This document shows positions 34,501 through 60,009 of a stretch of 64,000 nt of DNA, one piece after another. Origin of the DNA: Aradus depressus. Its lineage: Eukaryota > Arthropoda > Insecta > Hemiptera > Aradidae. The stretch spans positions 36,225,087-36,289,086 of the forward strand of contig OY759216.1 in assembly GCA_963662175.1 (NCBI GenBank), in the 5' to 3' direction. The position numbers and the translations under genes were made by a program. Within the stretch, counting starts at the first letter, position 1. Every line of letters begins with the position of its first letter. The notes below the pieces were generated by a model, which saw only the letters and a program-made list of their open reading frames with translations, was not told the DNA's origin and did no database searches.

Positions 34501-35795
34501 CAACCTAGCAAACTTAAACTTCACATTTGAACATTTTTCTGAGGATGGCGTAAGCTGAAACCGGTGCACTTTATGTACTGTATATCTTTGTGGAATTAGA
34601 CAATATAAGAGTTGAACAAATACTTCGTTTTTTTAAATTTTATTAGCTTTCCGAATATATCGTATTGAAACAGATAGCAGAAGTGTATTCTGACATTAGT
34701 TTATTTTTTGTGTGATTCAGGAATATGGAGTGTGAGGAAGAGGTAGACCCTATAGAGGAGGTGAGGCGGCTTGTGAGGAGGACCGACCCACTGGTCGGGT
34801 TCTTTGCCTCCCTGCTGCCCCACTTGAAGACGGTGCCTCGTCAAAAGAAAGAACGGCTCAAACAGCGGATCGAGCAGCTGGTCATGGGGGCGGCCGACTC
34901 AAGCAAGCTCAGTAGTAATGTCAGACGTCTGTCCATCCAAGGTAACACTTCCTTTAAAATGGAAAACTATCAAAATATCCTTATATTCCAGAACGTCGGA
35001 GAATCACCGGCAATGTACTTCCCCGGAACGAATTAATCAATTAATTTGCTCCCTCTCCAAAAGCAGTCGATCTATTGCGCTAATATTCAACTACATGGGA
35101 GCTCTTAAATTTTCATACTGAATTTTGTGTCGATACATTCTTTACATCGGCAGTTATTAAGAGTTTTTGAATTAAGCCTCCCCCTAATCCCCACATCTTC
35201 TTTGGCCAATTTAGCTGAAAATCGATAGGTGTTGTACTTATGGGGTTTTGGTTTCACATATAAAATTCGTATCGATACATTCATTCTATCGGCAGTTATT
35301 GGAGCTTTTATGTTATGCCTCCCCCCCTCCCTTTTATCGATTTGGCTCAAAAACAATATGTGTCGTCGTTAGAGGGTTCTCGATTAACTTATAAAATATC
35401 GTGTTGAGGTTAGATTAGGTTTTATGACTCATGCCCGGGCTTTAACTACGAGGTCATATCGCCTACTACCAGAGCGCTCTTTCGTCACTGTGGTGGACAT
35501 GAGCCCGACCCTATTGTGGGAAACCTAAATTTTGCCTACCCTAAATGTTTATTCACCTAGGGTAGGGGTCTTTAACGAGTATGTGGTTATTACAGGACGT
35601 TCTTAAACCAACCAACCACGCAACAGATCACTACTCTTCCCCTTCTCAAAATAAATTCATACTTGCATTTCTGTGGGTATATAAAAGGAATGTGTTGGCG
35701 TCAGCTGCATTTTTTTTGTTTCATTGTTCAGCGTAATTCTATGAACGACTTTTTTATAACCAGTAATGCCAGTATGAAATTAGTTTGAGTAGGAG

Positions 35796-35828
<33 letters not shown>

Positions 35829-38144
35829 GAGTGATCTGTAAATGTGGTTGGTATAAGATAGTCCTGTAATGACCACATTACAATATACAGTGTCTTTTTT
35901 AGATGCCTCGGCTGAATTTCTCTTGAACAGATAACATTATCGAAAAAATAAAAACTACATATATAATATTTTTTAGTCTAGTTTTAAAAATTATTAGCTG
36001 TTTTTCGAAATAATTTTATACAGGGTACTTCAGATTCGGTACGACTTTAAAAATTCAAATAGGACCTTATACTTTCTGACACAACATTTTAAAGGTTTTT
36101 TTTTCACGCTGAAATAATAATATATAAATTGGTCAAGAAATAACAAAAGTTATGGTACAAAATCTGAAAAAAATACCTAATTTCGTTTAGTTTATTATTT
36201 CCAATAATTTGCTTCTTAATTTTAGTCAAATGTCTTTGCTTTTTCAATTATTGTTTTGATATTGTTTACACAACCAATGTTATGGGATTTGAGCAACAAG
36301 AAAGGCATCACAATTATTTTTATCTTGCTTTCAGTAAGTTTTTATCAGTTAGTCAAAATGAGCTGAAAGGTGCAGAAATTTCCGAATCGTTCCCGGGTAA
36401 ACCACAAATCGTGTATTCGTGTCGCACACAATATCAGGAGTTGCGGATGCGTTGAGGGCCCATCAAGAAACTGGCCGCGTAATTTCGATGTCGAAGTGTA
36501 CATTTTGTTGTATGTTGATATATTATATCTTTAAGCCATATCGCTCTCATCTTGTCGAAAGGCTTCGGGACACTGATTATGATAAGCGATTAATGTTTCT
36601 TTCAGAAATGTCGATTTTGGGATACAGAAGAAAACATTCTCCCATATATCCCGTGGACTGGTGAATCCAAGTTCACCACGAATGGTATTCTAAATCGGTG
36701 GAAGTTTCGAACATGACCAGAGGAAATCCCCCTAATAAATCCTTCATCACCAAATGGTCACTGCATTAAAGTTTGGTGTGGACTCCTCAGAAATCAATTA
36801 TTTGGTCCTTATTTCTATCGAAATAATTTAAATGAAGCTAATTTTCTGAATTTTCTCAGATTTACCAACACTGCTTGAAGATGTTCCACCAAAGAATGAT
36901 ACTCCAGGTTGACGGTGTCCTGAAAACAATTCTTTGCAGGTCAGAAATTATTTCAATCGGCACTACCGGGATAGATGGATAGCCCCGCAGCCCCATCTGT
37001 TGGCCTCCTCGCTCACTCCATCTAACTTCGTTAGATTATTACTCGTGGGGACATTTAAAAACCATTATTTATGCCTCCTACAACCTTGCAACCTCAGTTG
37101 AAGAACTTCAGCAAAGGGTAGAAGTTGCAAATAATAAACCAAACGAAATTAGATATTTTTTTCAAATTTGTACCATAACTTTGTTATTTCTTCACCAATT
37201 TAAAATCGGATGGCGGCATTGATTTCAGCGTGGAAAAGCCTTTTTATGGTTTGTTAGAAAGTATAGGGTCCTATTTGAAATTTTAAAGTTGTACCGAATC
37301 TGAAGTACCCTGTATAAAATTATTTCAAAAAACAGCTAATAATTTAAAACTAGACTGAAAAATATTAAATGCCTATTTTTTATTTTTTCAAGAACGTTAC
37401 CTGTTCAAGAGAAATACAGCCGGGCCATCTAAGAGGACACCCTGTATATTATAGTTAGTTATTGTGACTCGTGCCCTTCCTTTAACTTCTTGGTCATATC
37501 GCCTACTACCAGAGCGCTTTTTTTGTCGCTCTGGTGGACATGAGCCCGACGCTACTATGAGAGTCCAACATTTTTATTCATCCTAAGATGGGGTTTTAAC
37601 GAGTACCTAGCATTGTAGTCTCGGGACCATCCGAAGGACGGCATGCTTAAGCTTTTTCACCCCTTAGATAAAAAACCTAAGGGTCTCGCCCGGGTTTCTA
37701 ACCCGCAATCTTGAGCTCAGTAATCAAGCTCGGTTACCACTGAAACAATATTTTGAAATATTCTCTAAAGAAATGTATTTTTATTCTTGTAGGCGCTATA
37801 ACTTTTGTCATAATGATCCTATCTCAAATGACTCTCTTCCACTCCCTTCTCTCAAAATCATTTCATACTGGCATTACTGAATATTAGAAAATATACATTA
37901 CACATTACTTTCATATGCCCATAAATGATAGTATGAGATTAATTTTAGAAGGGGGGGGGGGGGGGGGGAAGTGATCTGTGAAAAAAATGGTTGATAAAGA
38001 AAGTCCTGTTTTATGACTACATTCTTGTTTATTTATATTTATTGCAAATTCAGTGATAATTTATTTAAATTGTTTCTGTATGAAGATCATCCTGCTGAGA
38101 AAAGGACGAGGGTGGATTCAACCTCATCACATGGCGCCACGTAG
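28557..38144 (+). CDS. MADF-BESS domain protein (five exons)
   Basis: Exons 28557-28698, 30558-30844, 32703-33031, 34721-34941 and 38086-38144 join in phase to about 345 residues. Exons 1-2 encode a MADF domain (residues ~5-97: LIELVKLRPTLW, then SLWNEVALL, then EWYSVKSVFKREL and PWPFFRNMLFLRDEF), a Myb-related DNA-binding fold. Exon 3 is basic, then acidic, with a Thr run. Exon 4 carries a BESS motif (DPLVGFFASLLPHLKTVPRQ, residues ~273-310), a protein-interaction helix pair. Family members such as Drosophila Adf-1 and Dip3 are nuclear transcription regulators. No specific orthologue can be named. Exons 1-4 are well supported. Exon 5 is less so: its acceptor is AAG, an alternative acceptor at 38053 is also in phase, and the frame continues past the TAG. 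Confidence 0.8.
29385..29690. repeat. Fold-back MITE in intron 1 of the MADF-BESS gene
   Basis: TGTGGTGTCTGAAAGTA at 29390 faces its inverse ending at 29681. The inner arms share GCAATTCACTGCAAC, TAACCTTGG and TTTGTTCAAAAAT in inverse order. The arms are about 110-130 bases, imperfect, around a T-run-containing centre. No open frame. Confidence 0.75.
30035..30145 (+). repeat. Dispersed repeat with a degenerate family G hammerhead-like motif
   Basis: The motif spans 30049-30086: TGC, CTGATGG (last core A changed to G), T, GAGG with loop GCAA and partner CCTC, GAA, AGCCGGTT, T, then GCA. The flanks match 16795-16925. It lies in intron 1 of the MADF-BESS gene on its sense strand. Confidence 0.6.
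31166..31205 (-). ncRNA. Hammerhead-like motif, left arm of the palindrome
   Basis: Mirror copy of the motif at 31278-31317, read on the - strand, with the same core, stem II, self-complementary ACCGGT and 6-bp helix I. Confidence 0.45.
31278..31317 (+). ncRNA. Hammerhead-ribozyme-like motif with 6-bp helix I
   Basis: Order: AATGTG, core CTGACGA (the fifth core position tolerates variation), one extra T, GGC with loop GTAA and partner GCC, GAA, self-complementary ACCGGT, A at the cleavage position, then CACATT fully complementary to AATGTG. The 6-bp flank pairing is the strongest structural support among the motifs here. The single base before stem II is the main departure from the canonical fold. 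Confidence 0.5.
33164..33314. repeat. Fold-back element, ~60-bp arms
   Basis: ATGTGTCGCGTATATAAACTC at 33164 mirrors the end at 33314. Inner arm text such as GGCCCT-AAGAAGGCA also mirrors, leaving a ~20-base loop containing CAGAGCTTTCGG. It lies in intron 3 of the MADF-BESS gene. The open frame running through from exon 3 is an intron read-through. Confidence 0.8.
33405..33772. repeat. AT-rich inverted repeat
   Basis: ACAAACAATTATAACTA near 33417 faces TAGTTATAATTGTTTGT near 33755. GCTAAGTATAACCAAAC near 33521 faces GTTTGGTTATACTTAGC near 33630. Arms are about 140-170 bases and diverged. Also in intron 3 of the MADF-BESS gene. Confidence 0.65.
34084..34288. repeat. MITE with ~45-bp terminal inverted repeats
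   Basis: GTGGCGTTAACAGGGGTGAGC at the left and its inverse GCTCCCCCCTGTTAACGCCAC at the right, both followed inward by TTGAATCAAATT-type text. The interior has CCCAGGGACTTCC. A second copy's left half is at 46906, with a SINE inserted in it. Wider flanks (GCGTACGTACTCTTTATAA) are shared too. Confidence 0.8.
34985..35400 (+). repeat. 'ATTCTATCGG' family copy in intron 4 of the MADF-BESS gene
   Basis: Landmarks GCTCCCTCTCCAAAAGCAGTC, TTACATCGGCAGTTATT, GCTGAAAATCGATAGGTG, CTTATGGGGTTTTGG and CATTCTATCGGCAGTTATTGG are all present in order. No coding potential. Confidence 0.7.
35403..35583 (-). repeat. SINE, 3' half
   Basis: In reverse it shows the tail (TAACCTAACC side), GCCCGGGCATGAGTCAT, the AGAGCGCTCTGGTAGTAGG stem and TTAAAGACCCCTACCCTAGG. 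It stops where the G-run MITE begins. Confidence 0.75.
35583..35877. repeat. MITE with internal poly-G run
   Basis: GTGGTTATTACAGGAC at the left faces GTCCTGTAATGACCAC at the right, and CAGATCACT faces AGTGATCTG further in. A run of about 28 G lies beside the right arm. A related copy at 37790-38022 also has a G run next to AGTGATCTGTGA. Confidence 0.7.
35884..37448 (+). mobile_element. Decayed Tc1/mariner-superfamily element with ~340-bp inverted repeats
   Basis: Ends ATACAGTGTCTTTTTTAG and, inverted, ATACAGGGTGTCCTCTTAG. The inverted repeats run inward through TTTCTCTTGAACAG, TATACAGGGTACTTCAGATTC and TTATGGTACAAA for about 340 bases each. The interior has broken transposase text: VWCGLLRNQLFGPYFYRNNL, FLNFLR, then WPPRS-like and SLDYYSWGHLKTIIYASYNL and VEELQQRVE. 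These fit the G-P-Y-F and L-T-P-x-D-F-F-L-W-G-x-L-K motifs of a common insect transposase group. Several stops and frameshifts; inactive. In intron 4 of the MADF-BESS gene. Confidence 0.75.
37452..37747 (-). repeat. Near-complete tRNA-derived SINE
   Basis: Reverse-strand box B-like GGGTTAGAAACCCGGGC, CCTTCGGATGGTCCCGAG and the stem with AGAGCGACAAAAAAAGCGCTCT. The box A region is damaged (TTTCAGTGGTAACCG). It abuts the right end of the mariner-like element. Confidence 0.75.
37790..38022. repeat. Second, diverged G-run MITE
   Basis: Shares TCTCAAAAT-ATTTCATACTGGCAT, a G run at about 37951-37968, AGTGATCTGTGA and AGTCCTGTTTTATGAC with 35583-35877. It ends about 60 bases before the proposed last exon of the MADF-BESS gene. 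Confidence 0.6.
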
Positions 38145-38374
38145 AAGTCTACCAAGAAACGCCAGAAACTCAAGTTACCTGATTTAAAAATGTACTGATA
38201 TTTTGTACTGTTAAATATAGAATATTTTCCCATGTAATTTCGCCAACTATATAGGGACATATATTTTAATATGTATCGATATAAAGGAAATGTATGTGTT
38301 TTTAAAAATTTGTTGTCTTTTATTAACGATTATTTGGCTTCTTTTTGACTGGGCATATTTGCCAATTTACCGAT

Positions 38375-38380
38375 AATAAA
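38375..38380 (+). terminator. Possible polyadenylation signal of the MADF-BESS gene
   Basis: AATAAA 231 bases after the proposed TAG stop, the first such hexamer downstream on this strand. Confidence 0.35.
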
Positions 38381-38384
38381 TTGG

Positions 38385-39028
38385 TATTTATATTGGTAAT
38401 TTACTTTTTTTTTTTTAATTTTTAGACAAAATAGATTATTCTTAGGACAGATTCTCACCGATCTAACTTGACTAATAACATATAAGGGGTGATAAGACTT
38501 AGGATTTTTGAAATCAATAGAAGAGTATATGAGTTAAAACTCACCGACCTGACATGTCACTTCTACATTGTACCCCGTTGGCTTCTATTGGTTTCAAAAA
38601 CATCAGTATCAGTCATAGAATAATGATACTGCATACATCGGATACCATGTAACCAGTGGTATCTTAACGTTGAGACTTTCAACAAGTTATGTCTGTATAT
38701 ACAAAATCAAAAAAATATGTAGTCCCCAGCATTAAACTAAAAGCCTTTCCTAAAAACTCGCTAAGCGCATGGCCAAGGTCAGTAGAGATTTTTGCCATAA
38801 TTATTTTACCTATAATTTATTTTTTTTTGCATTTTTTGTATATAATATAAAATACGTATATAAATATATATTTTTTGATGAAGTAAAATGTCGACATTTT
38901 TTTTTTGAAGAAAACCTGAAATGTTTGTTTTTACTGGAAAGAAATTTGAAAATCATGGCCTGGTAACACTGGGTATTGCTACCACTTCACTTGTTTGTAT
39001 TTTTTTTACAGATTTTAATTTTGATACT
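38385..39028. other. Intergenic, nothing recognised
   Basis: AT-rich sequence between the MADF-BESS gene and the Jockey-type element. The short open frames at 38769-39106 are low-complexity. Confidence 0.35.
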
Positions 39029-39129
39029 TTTTTTTTTTTGTCTAAAGAAGAAGAAGAAAAACATTTTATTTGGACCAGTACTAAGTATGTACTTTACACA
39101 AAATGAGCAAATAAACAAGAAAATTATAA

Positions 39130-41826
39130 TTAAAACAAAAAGTCTTGGTACAGTCTTGGTTGCAGCCTGCGAGCTACAGGCTGGCCGAGACTGTAGTGAA
39201 CCGCACCAGAGCAGGTTGACAGACCTTCATGGAAGCTTCGGGTGAGTTTCTCAATGTGGGCTGCAAAAGGAGCACCTCCCAGTTCCCGATGGATTTGGGT
39301 GTTCCTGATAAACCAAGGTGCGTTCACCGCTATCCGGAGGACTTTGTTTTGGAATGTTTGTAATCGTGTTATGTTAGTGTGGCTAGTGCAGAACCATACG
39401 GGGCAAGCGTAGGTTAAGAGTGGAAGTATTAGTGTTTTGTAAAGTAAGGATGTGCATGTGTGTCTGAGTGGTGTATTCCTGTTTATGAGTGGGTAGATGA
39501 GCCTGAGTCGTGTGTGTGCTTGTTGGAGTTTTATGTTGATATGTAGGCGCCATGTTAGTCTTGTGTCAAGGTGCACTCCAAGATAGCGCACACCCTGGTC
39601 TTTAGGATTCCATGGAATTGGGAGTTGGTCGATTTGCAGCCTTCTGAGGTGTTCTATCGAGAAGCGGCGTAAAGCGAACACCTTCGCCTCCGTCTTCCCA
39701 CCGTTCAACTTAAGCTTCCATTTTCCAAACCACTGGCCGATCTCATCCACCTGGATTTGTAGGGAGTCGATGGCCGCTTCCAGATCTATGTTTTGGCTGA
39801 GGATCAACGTGTCGTCAGCGTAAGTCGCCAGGGTTGCAGAGACTGGTTCTGGCATGTCGTGACAGAACAGATCAAACAAGAGTGGACTGAGGATCGCACC
39901 TTGTGGGACTCCCGCTGATATCTTCTTTCTGGAGCTCAGTGTGTTGTTCAACCTTATTTGGAATGTTCTGTCACGAAGAAAAGAGCTAATGATGTTCTGG
40001 ATGTATTGCGGAGGCCAGGTCTGTTTTAATTTGAAGAGCAAGCCCTCGTGCCAGACGGTGTCGAAGGCAGCTGCGACGTCCAAGAAGGCTGCTACTGTGT
40101 ACTGCTTCCGCTCAAAGCCCCCCACAATGGTCTCAGCAACTCTCTGTAGCTGATGGACGGCTGAGTGGTTTGATTTAAACCCAAACTGGTGGGCAGGGAT
40201 GGTCCCTGCAGTCTCCAGATGACGGAGGAGCCTCTTGTGAATTATTTTCTCAAGAAGTTTTGAGAGGCTATTTAAAAGGCTTATTGGTCTATAGCTGCCT
40301 GGATCGTTTTTTGCCTTACCTGGCTTGTGAAATGTTAGAACAACGGCGTTTTTCCAGTCTGCAGGAAAGTAGCCGTGGCGAAGACAGGCGTTGAACACAC
40401 TTGCCAGGTAGGCTATGCTCTTCGGAGGAAGCTTCTTCAGCACCAGGTTGGGGATGATGTCTTCACCGGGGGCCTTCTTGATGTGTAGTCGTGTAATGTG
40501 GGCGTGTATTTCTGATGGTGTGGTATGCTGAATGGGTGCTTCGACTGTGTGAAGTGTATTTGAGAGGTATGATTCAACTGTGATGAGTGTTTCATGATCG
40601 TCAGCGTCTGACGTTGTGAATTTATTTTCCAAATGGGTCGCCAGTAATTCGGTTTTCTCTTTGTCAGTTGTGGCAGTCATTTGTCCCTCAGTTAAGATGG
40701 GTAGGGGTGTCCTTTGGTTTAGAAGTCGTCGTGTCTCTTTCCATAAGTTGTTGTCGCCCGGAGTCATATCAGTCAAGTATTTTCGATAGTTCGCGATTCT
40801 GTCTTTGTCAAGTTCCCATCGTATGCGTCGGGTCAGGCGATTCAGTTCTCTTTTCTCAAGGGGATCTCTTGTTCTTTGCCAGTGTTGTCGTAGTGTGTTC
40901 TTTGTACGGATCATATCCATTATGTGTGTTGGTGTCTTGTTGTGGAATAGGTGTCGTTTGTCAGTGAAATGTCGGTATGTTGCTTCATGTACTGAGGTAT
41001 GTATGGTTTGTGTGAACGTCCTAACTGCATTGTCAATGTCGTCCGTCGTGCTATAATGATGGGGGACCCCGAGACAGTTCATTCCGTCTTCAAACGTGGC
41101 CCAGTCGATCTTCCCCGTGATCAACCTTGGAAGATATTCCTCCTTCTGTGGCCGTGCTAGGAAGGTGCAGATAACTGGGAGATGGTCTGAGTCTAAGTCG
41201 GTCAGTGTCTCGTGAAACAGGGGCAAGTTAAAGTTGTGTATCAGTCCTATGTCCAGTATGTCGGGTTGGTATGTTCGTTGAGTTGGGTAGAATGTCGGTT
41301 CGTCAGGTGTCGATATTTGTATCCCCAGGTTTTCTGAGATGGATTGTAGTCTAGTCCCGTTGTTATTCTGTCTTCTGCATCCCCATAGCGTGTGTTTGCT
41401 GTTGAAGTCCCCGATCATTATAGTCGGTAGTCCTGTGAAAATATGTTCGAAGTCAGTCTGTACCAGTCTTGTGTTCGGTCGATGGTATGCTGATATGATG
41501 TTGAGTGTGCCGGAGAGTGTGGTGAGGGTGACTCCAACTGCCTCCAAGTTCTGGAGAGGGGGAATGTTAATCTGTGAATGTTTCAGGTGTCGTTTGATGA
41601 AAATGCCAACACCACCGAAACGTGTCGGTCGGTCCAGTCTATATGAACAGTAGCCAGAGAGTTTGAGTTTGTCTGTCGGTTTGAGGTGGGTCTCAGTTAT
41701 TCATGCAATGTCGACATTATATCGTGATAAAAAGTTGGTTAATGACGGTTGCCTTATCTTTAAGCCGTCCGCATTCCAGTTTAATATAGTTAAATTTTGA
41801 AAAGTTCCCAGATTAGGGTTTGCCAT
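39130..41826 (-). pseudogene. Jockey-type ORF2: endonuclease and reverse transcriptase, one nonsense codon
   Basis: The start codon at 41826 overlaps the end of ORF1. The N-terminal part is an APE-type endonuclease: LNWNADGL, then IGDFNSKHTLWGC and the catalytic-type DSDHLPV. The reverse transcriptase follows at residues ~480-730: GSYRPISLL, AAAFDTVWHEGLL, GVPQGAILSPLLF and the YADD box (ATYADDTLIL). The total is about 898 codons. A TGA at 41703-41701 interrupts the endonuclease at residue ~42, directly before ITETHL. Downstream the frame is open for 2418 bases, starting from an internal Met at 41547. The protein would make and integrate cDNA by target-primed reverse transcription. The nonsense codon should block this copy's endonuclease. 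Confidence 0.88.
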
Positions 41827-43177
41827 GATTCATCGAAAAAAGGTTAGTGAATAAATTGGATAAGAAAGCTTGGATGTGGGGGATGAATGGTTTGATGAGG
41901 TTCATGATGAGTCCAGTCAGGTCAGTCGTTGCCTCAGAGCTAATTCCATTGTTTGCAGTATTAGGTTGCGGTGGTGTTGGCCTACTTCGATTTTTGTCAA
42001 ACCAAAAGTTCGTAGGTGGTTTGGGCTCCGGGGAGGTAGGTGCGTATGGTGGTGTATTGGGTGTGTTGGCTGAATGTGCGTGTGTGTGTTGCGGAGGTTG
42101 ATTAGTATTAGTGTGAAATGTTTGGCTTGCGGTGGTGCCTGCGGAAGCTGACTGTAGTTGCCGTTTCGGTGGTCGTTTCAGACAGCCTCCAAAGTTGGCG
42201 GTATGGTCGCCCCCACAGTTGGCGCACTTCGGTTTGTCAGTTTTTTGGAAAGGACAAACTTTATAATGGTGATTCCCTGCACACTTAACGCAGGTCGACT
42301 CAAGGCGGCAGTAGTTCTTGGTGTGCCCGAATTTTTGACAGTTCATGCATTGAGGAACGTGCAGGGACCGGCGTCTTTCCTCCACGTGGATCCGACTGTA
42401 ATATAGTTTTGTAAGTGAAAATATGGCTTTTCCCTGATCGTTATTAGTCAGTTCGACTGCGCACAATGGCGTGGGCATTTTGTCTCTATTGTGCAACCTG
42501 GTGACCGAAATAACTGGGTAGTGAGGGAGCAATTCATTTTTTACGTCTTCTTCACTGAACGCGTATGGCACACCTCGGAGAATCACCGATACATTTTTAG
42601 TTTCTGGATTAACATAAGTATAATAGTTAATTTTATGCGTATCGTAGAATTTTGTCAGGGCCCTAAAATCGTCTGACGAGGTCGCTTGAATTTTAATTTT
42701 TTCTTTTAGGCATTGTTTGGTTTCAAACGGTGATGTAGCCACCTTTAATATGTCAGCTGTTATTTCTTTTAGGTTATTGTAACCTACAATAAAAATTGGA
42801 GGTATTTTAATTTTTTTACTATTTTCGGAATTTGAATCGGCCGGTTGGGGCTTGGAAGTGTCTAAATTGGTTAGAGCGGAATACCTGTTAGAAACTATGA
42901 CTGGTGAGTTGTAAGATTTATACCTCTTGGTGACGGCGAGGTGTGAGGCGGGTGTCTCCTGGTCAGGCTGGTCTAGGGTCCTCTTCTTGCCGCTAAGGCC
43001 TGGATGGTCAACGGCCATCGATGCTGTGGCCAGGGGCTGGTGTGGTACCTGTTTGATGTTACTTGGCTGGCTGTGGCTGGCCGTGGGCACTGGTGCACTC
43101 TCTTCAACCCAGGAAGAGCGCGCCCCGCTGCAACTCATTCCGTTTGGTGAAAAGGTCCTCTCCCTGATACTTTTCAC
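41813..43177 (-). CDS. Jockey-type ORF1, nucleic-acid-binding Gag-like protein
   Basis: 454 residues, uninterrupted. The N-terminal ~110 residues are rich in Ser, Pro and Lys. A central region (LRGVPYAFSEEDVKNELLPH) resembles the RNA-recognition-like part of Jockey ORF1 proteins. Three zinc knuckles follow at about residues 277-335: CMNCQKFGHTKNYC, CVKCAGNHHYKVC and CANCGGDHTANFGGC. The C-terminal tail is Pro/Thr/Asn-rich. It would package element RNA in the cytoplasm. The overlap with ORF2 is ATG-within-stop style. The intact frame contrasts with the nonsense codon in ORF2 and suggests a fairly recent insertion. Confidence 0.88.
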   Translation of the reverse strand: MKSIRERTFSPNGMSCSGARSSWVEESAPVPTASHSQPSNIKQVPHQPLATASMAVDHPGLSGKKRTLDQPDQETPASHLAVTKRYKSYNSPVIVSNRYSALTNLDTSKPQPADSNSENSKKIKIPPIFIVGYNNLKEITADILKVATSPFETKQCLKEKIKIQATSSDDFRALTKFYDTHKINYYTYVNPETKNVSVILRGVPYAFSEEDVKNELLPHYPVISVTRLHNRDKMPTPLCAVELTNNDQGKAIFSLTKLYYSRIHVEERRRSLHVPQCMNCQKFGHTKNYCRLESTCVKCAGNHHYKVCPFQKTDKPKCANCGGDHTANFGGCLKRPPKRQLQSASAGTTASQTFHTNTNQPPQHTHAHSANTPNTPPYAPTSPEPKPPTNFWFDKNRSRPTPPQPNTANNGISSEATTDLTGLIMNLIKPFIPHIQAFLSNLFTNLFSMNHGKP

Positions 43178-43309
43178 TGTTTCACGTTTTTACAAACACA
43201 GTAAAAACCGCACTATTAATTATTTTTTTGAAGAGCAATTTTATAACACTATTTTTGTTTAACGTGAACAGCTGATCTTTTTGTCTAAAAAAAAGTAATG
43301 TATGAGTGA

Positions 43310-44005
43310 CGCGGTACTCAGAGAATTGATGTGTAAACATCTGCTTTAGTTTCAAAAATTTGCTGTACTGATTTTAATTAAAATTTGTTTTATGTTACAA
43401 TAAGAAAATTAGAATGAGGAATTAAACTTTCAATTTTTTTATTCTTCAATTTCTTTTATACATGAAATTATAGGTTTGTGATAGCTAAATTAAGATATAT
43501 ACGTGATTGTAGTGTCTCTAAATACCGCGTGAATACATACAGCGTCGATGGTAGTTTTCGAATTTGTTGTTGAAATGCTTCGATTCGTATTCATTTGTAG
43601 ATTAAGTTTCATTTATAAGCTATTCGGTATCTCCTGAAATGGGTAAAAATATATTATTTGTTGTGACAAAATGACAACAAATATGATATTTATTGTTCGA
43701 TATATCAGCAGTTATTATTTTATATTTTTTTAGATTTACACTGCTATATTATTTTTTTTTTACCACAAATTTTATTTATTGTTACAAGCTATCGAAGCAT
43801 TTTAACCTAAACGATTCTTACCGGAAGATCATTTTATAGTTCGTAATATTGATATCTTAGTTAAATTCACTATCACGGTAAATATGATCAAAAACAGCTG
43901 AGATAAAGAAGTGTGTAGTTGGGTGCGCTGCGAGCGCAACCGTCCGACACACCCACACACGCATCAACGAGATTTACGCTCTGAAGGTCTGACATAGCTC
44001 CTACC
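43310..44005 (+). repeat. ~700-bp dispersed repeat, inverted partner of 58240-58976
   Basis: Shares in inverted order GAATTGATGTGTAAACATCTGC, ATACAGCGTCGATGG, TTCGAATTTGTTGTTGAAATGC, GGTATCTCCTGAAATGGGTAA, GAAGCATTTTAACC and GCGCTGCGAGCGCAACCG with 58240-58976. No coding frame. It is directly upstream of the Jockey-type element and downstream of TBL3. Confidence 0.8.
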
Positions 44006-44265
44006 GAGAGCTAAGATGTGACAGGAATTGTTAATTGCGAAGAAAAAACAAATTCTGAGAATTGTTTGGTCCTGGGCTGCAGCAGCAGATGATATTTTCG
44101 GGAACGAGTCCACCGTCAATATTATTTTCGAGGTGTGAGTAAAGATTTCGAGGGGTTTAGTAATCCAACATTTATCAATAATGGTCTCATTAAAATTAAT
44201 TATACTGCTTGATATGAAGACAGGGATATATTAATTTTTTTCTGTTAAAAATGTTTTGATTTTTT

Positions 44266-44271
44266 TTTATT
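44266..44271 (-). terminator. Likely polyadenylation signal of TBL3
   Basis: AATAAA on the - strand about 104 bases past the TBL3 stop codon. Confidence 0.5.
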
Positions 44272-44374
44272 GTTTACATCCCATAAAATACAAAATAAAC
44301 ATTACAGAAAAAGTATATTAAACAAAATTTACATATTTACAGAAAATTAATACAAACTGAAGTTACGTTTCACT

Positions 44375-60009
<15,635 letters not shown>

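Larger units (their letters stand above)
39029..43300 (-). mobile_element. Near-complete Jockey-type non-LTR retrotransposon
   Basis: On the - strand: a short leader, ORF1 (43177-41813), ORF2 (41826-39130) overlapping it by 14 bases, a 3' region with AATAAA and a run of about 12 A at 39041-39030. ORF1 with three zinc knuckles, ORF2 with endonuclease and reverse transcriptase, no RNase H and an A tail fit the Jockey clade. The 5' boundary is set by a different dispersed repeat starting at about 43310. I could not identify target duplications with confidence. Confidence 0.85.

Noticed and set aside
40668..43262. + strand frames across the Jockey-type element
   Set aside because: Shadows of ORF1 and ORF2 on the opposite strand.
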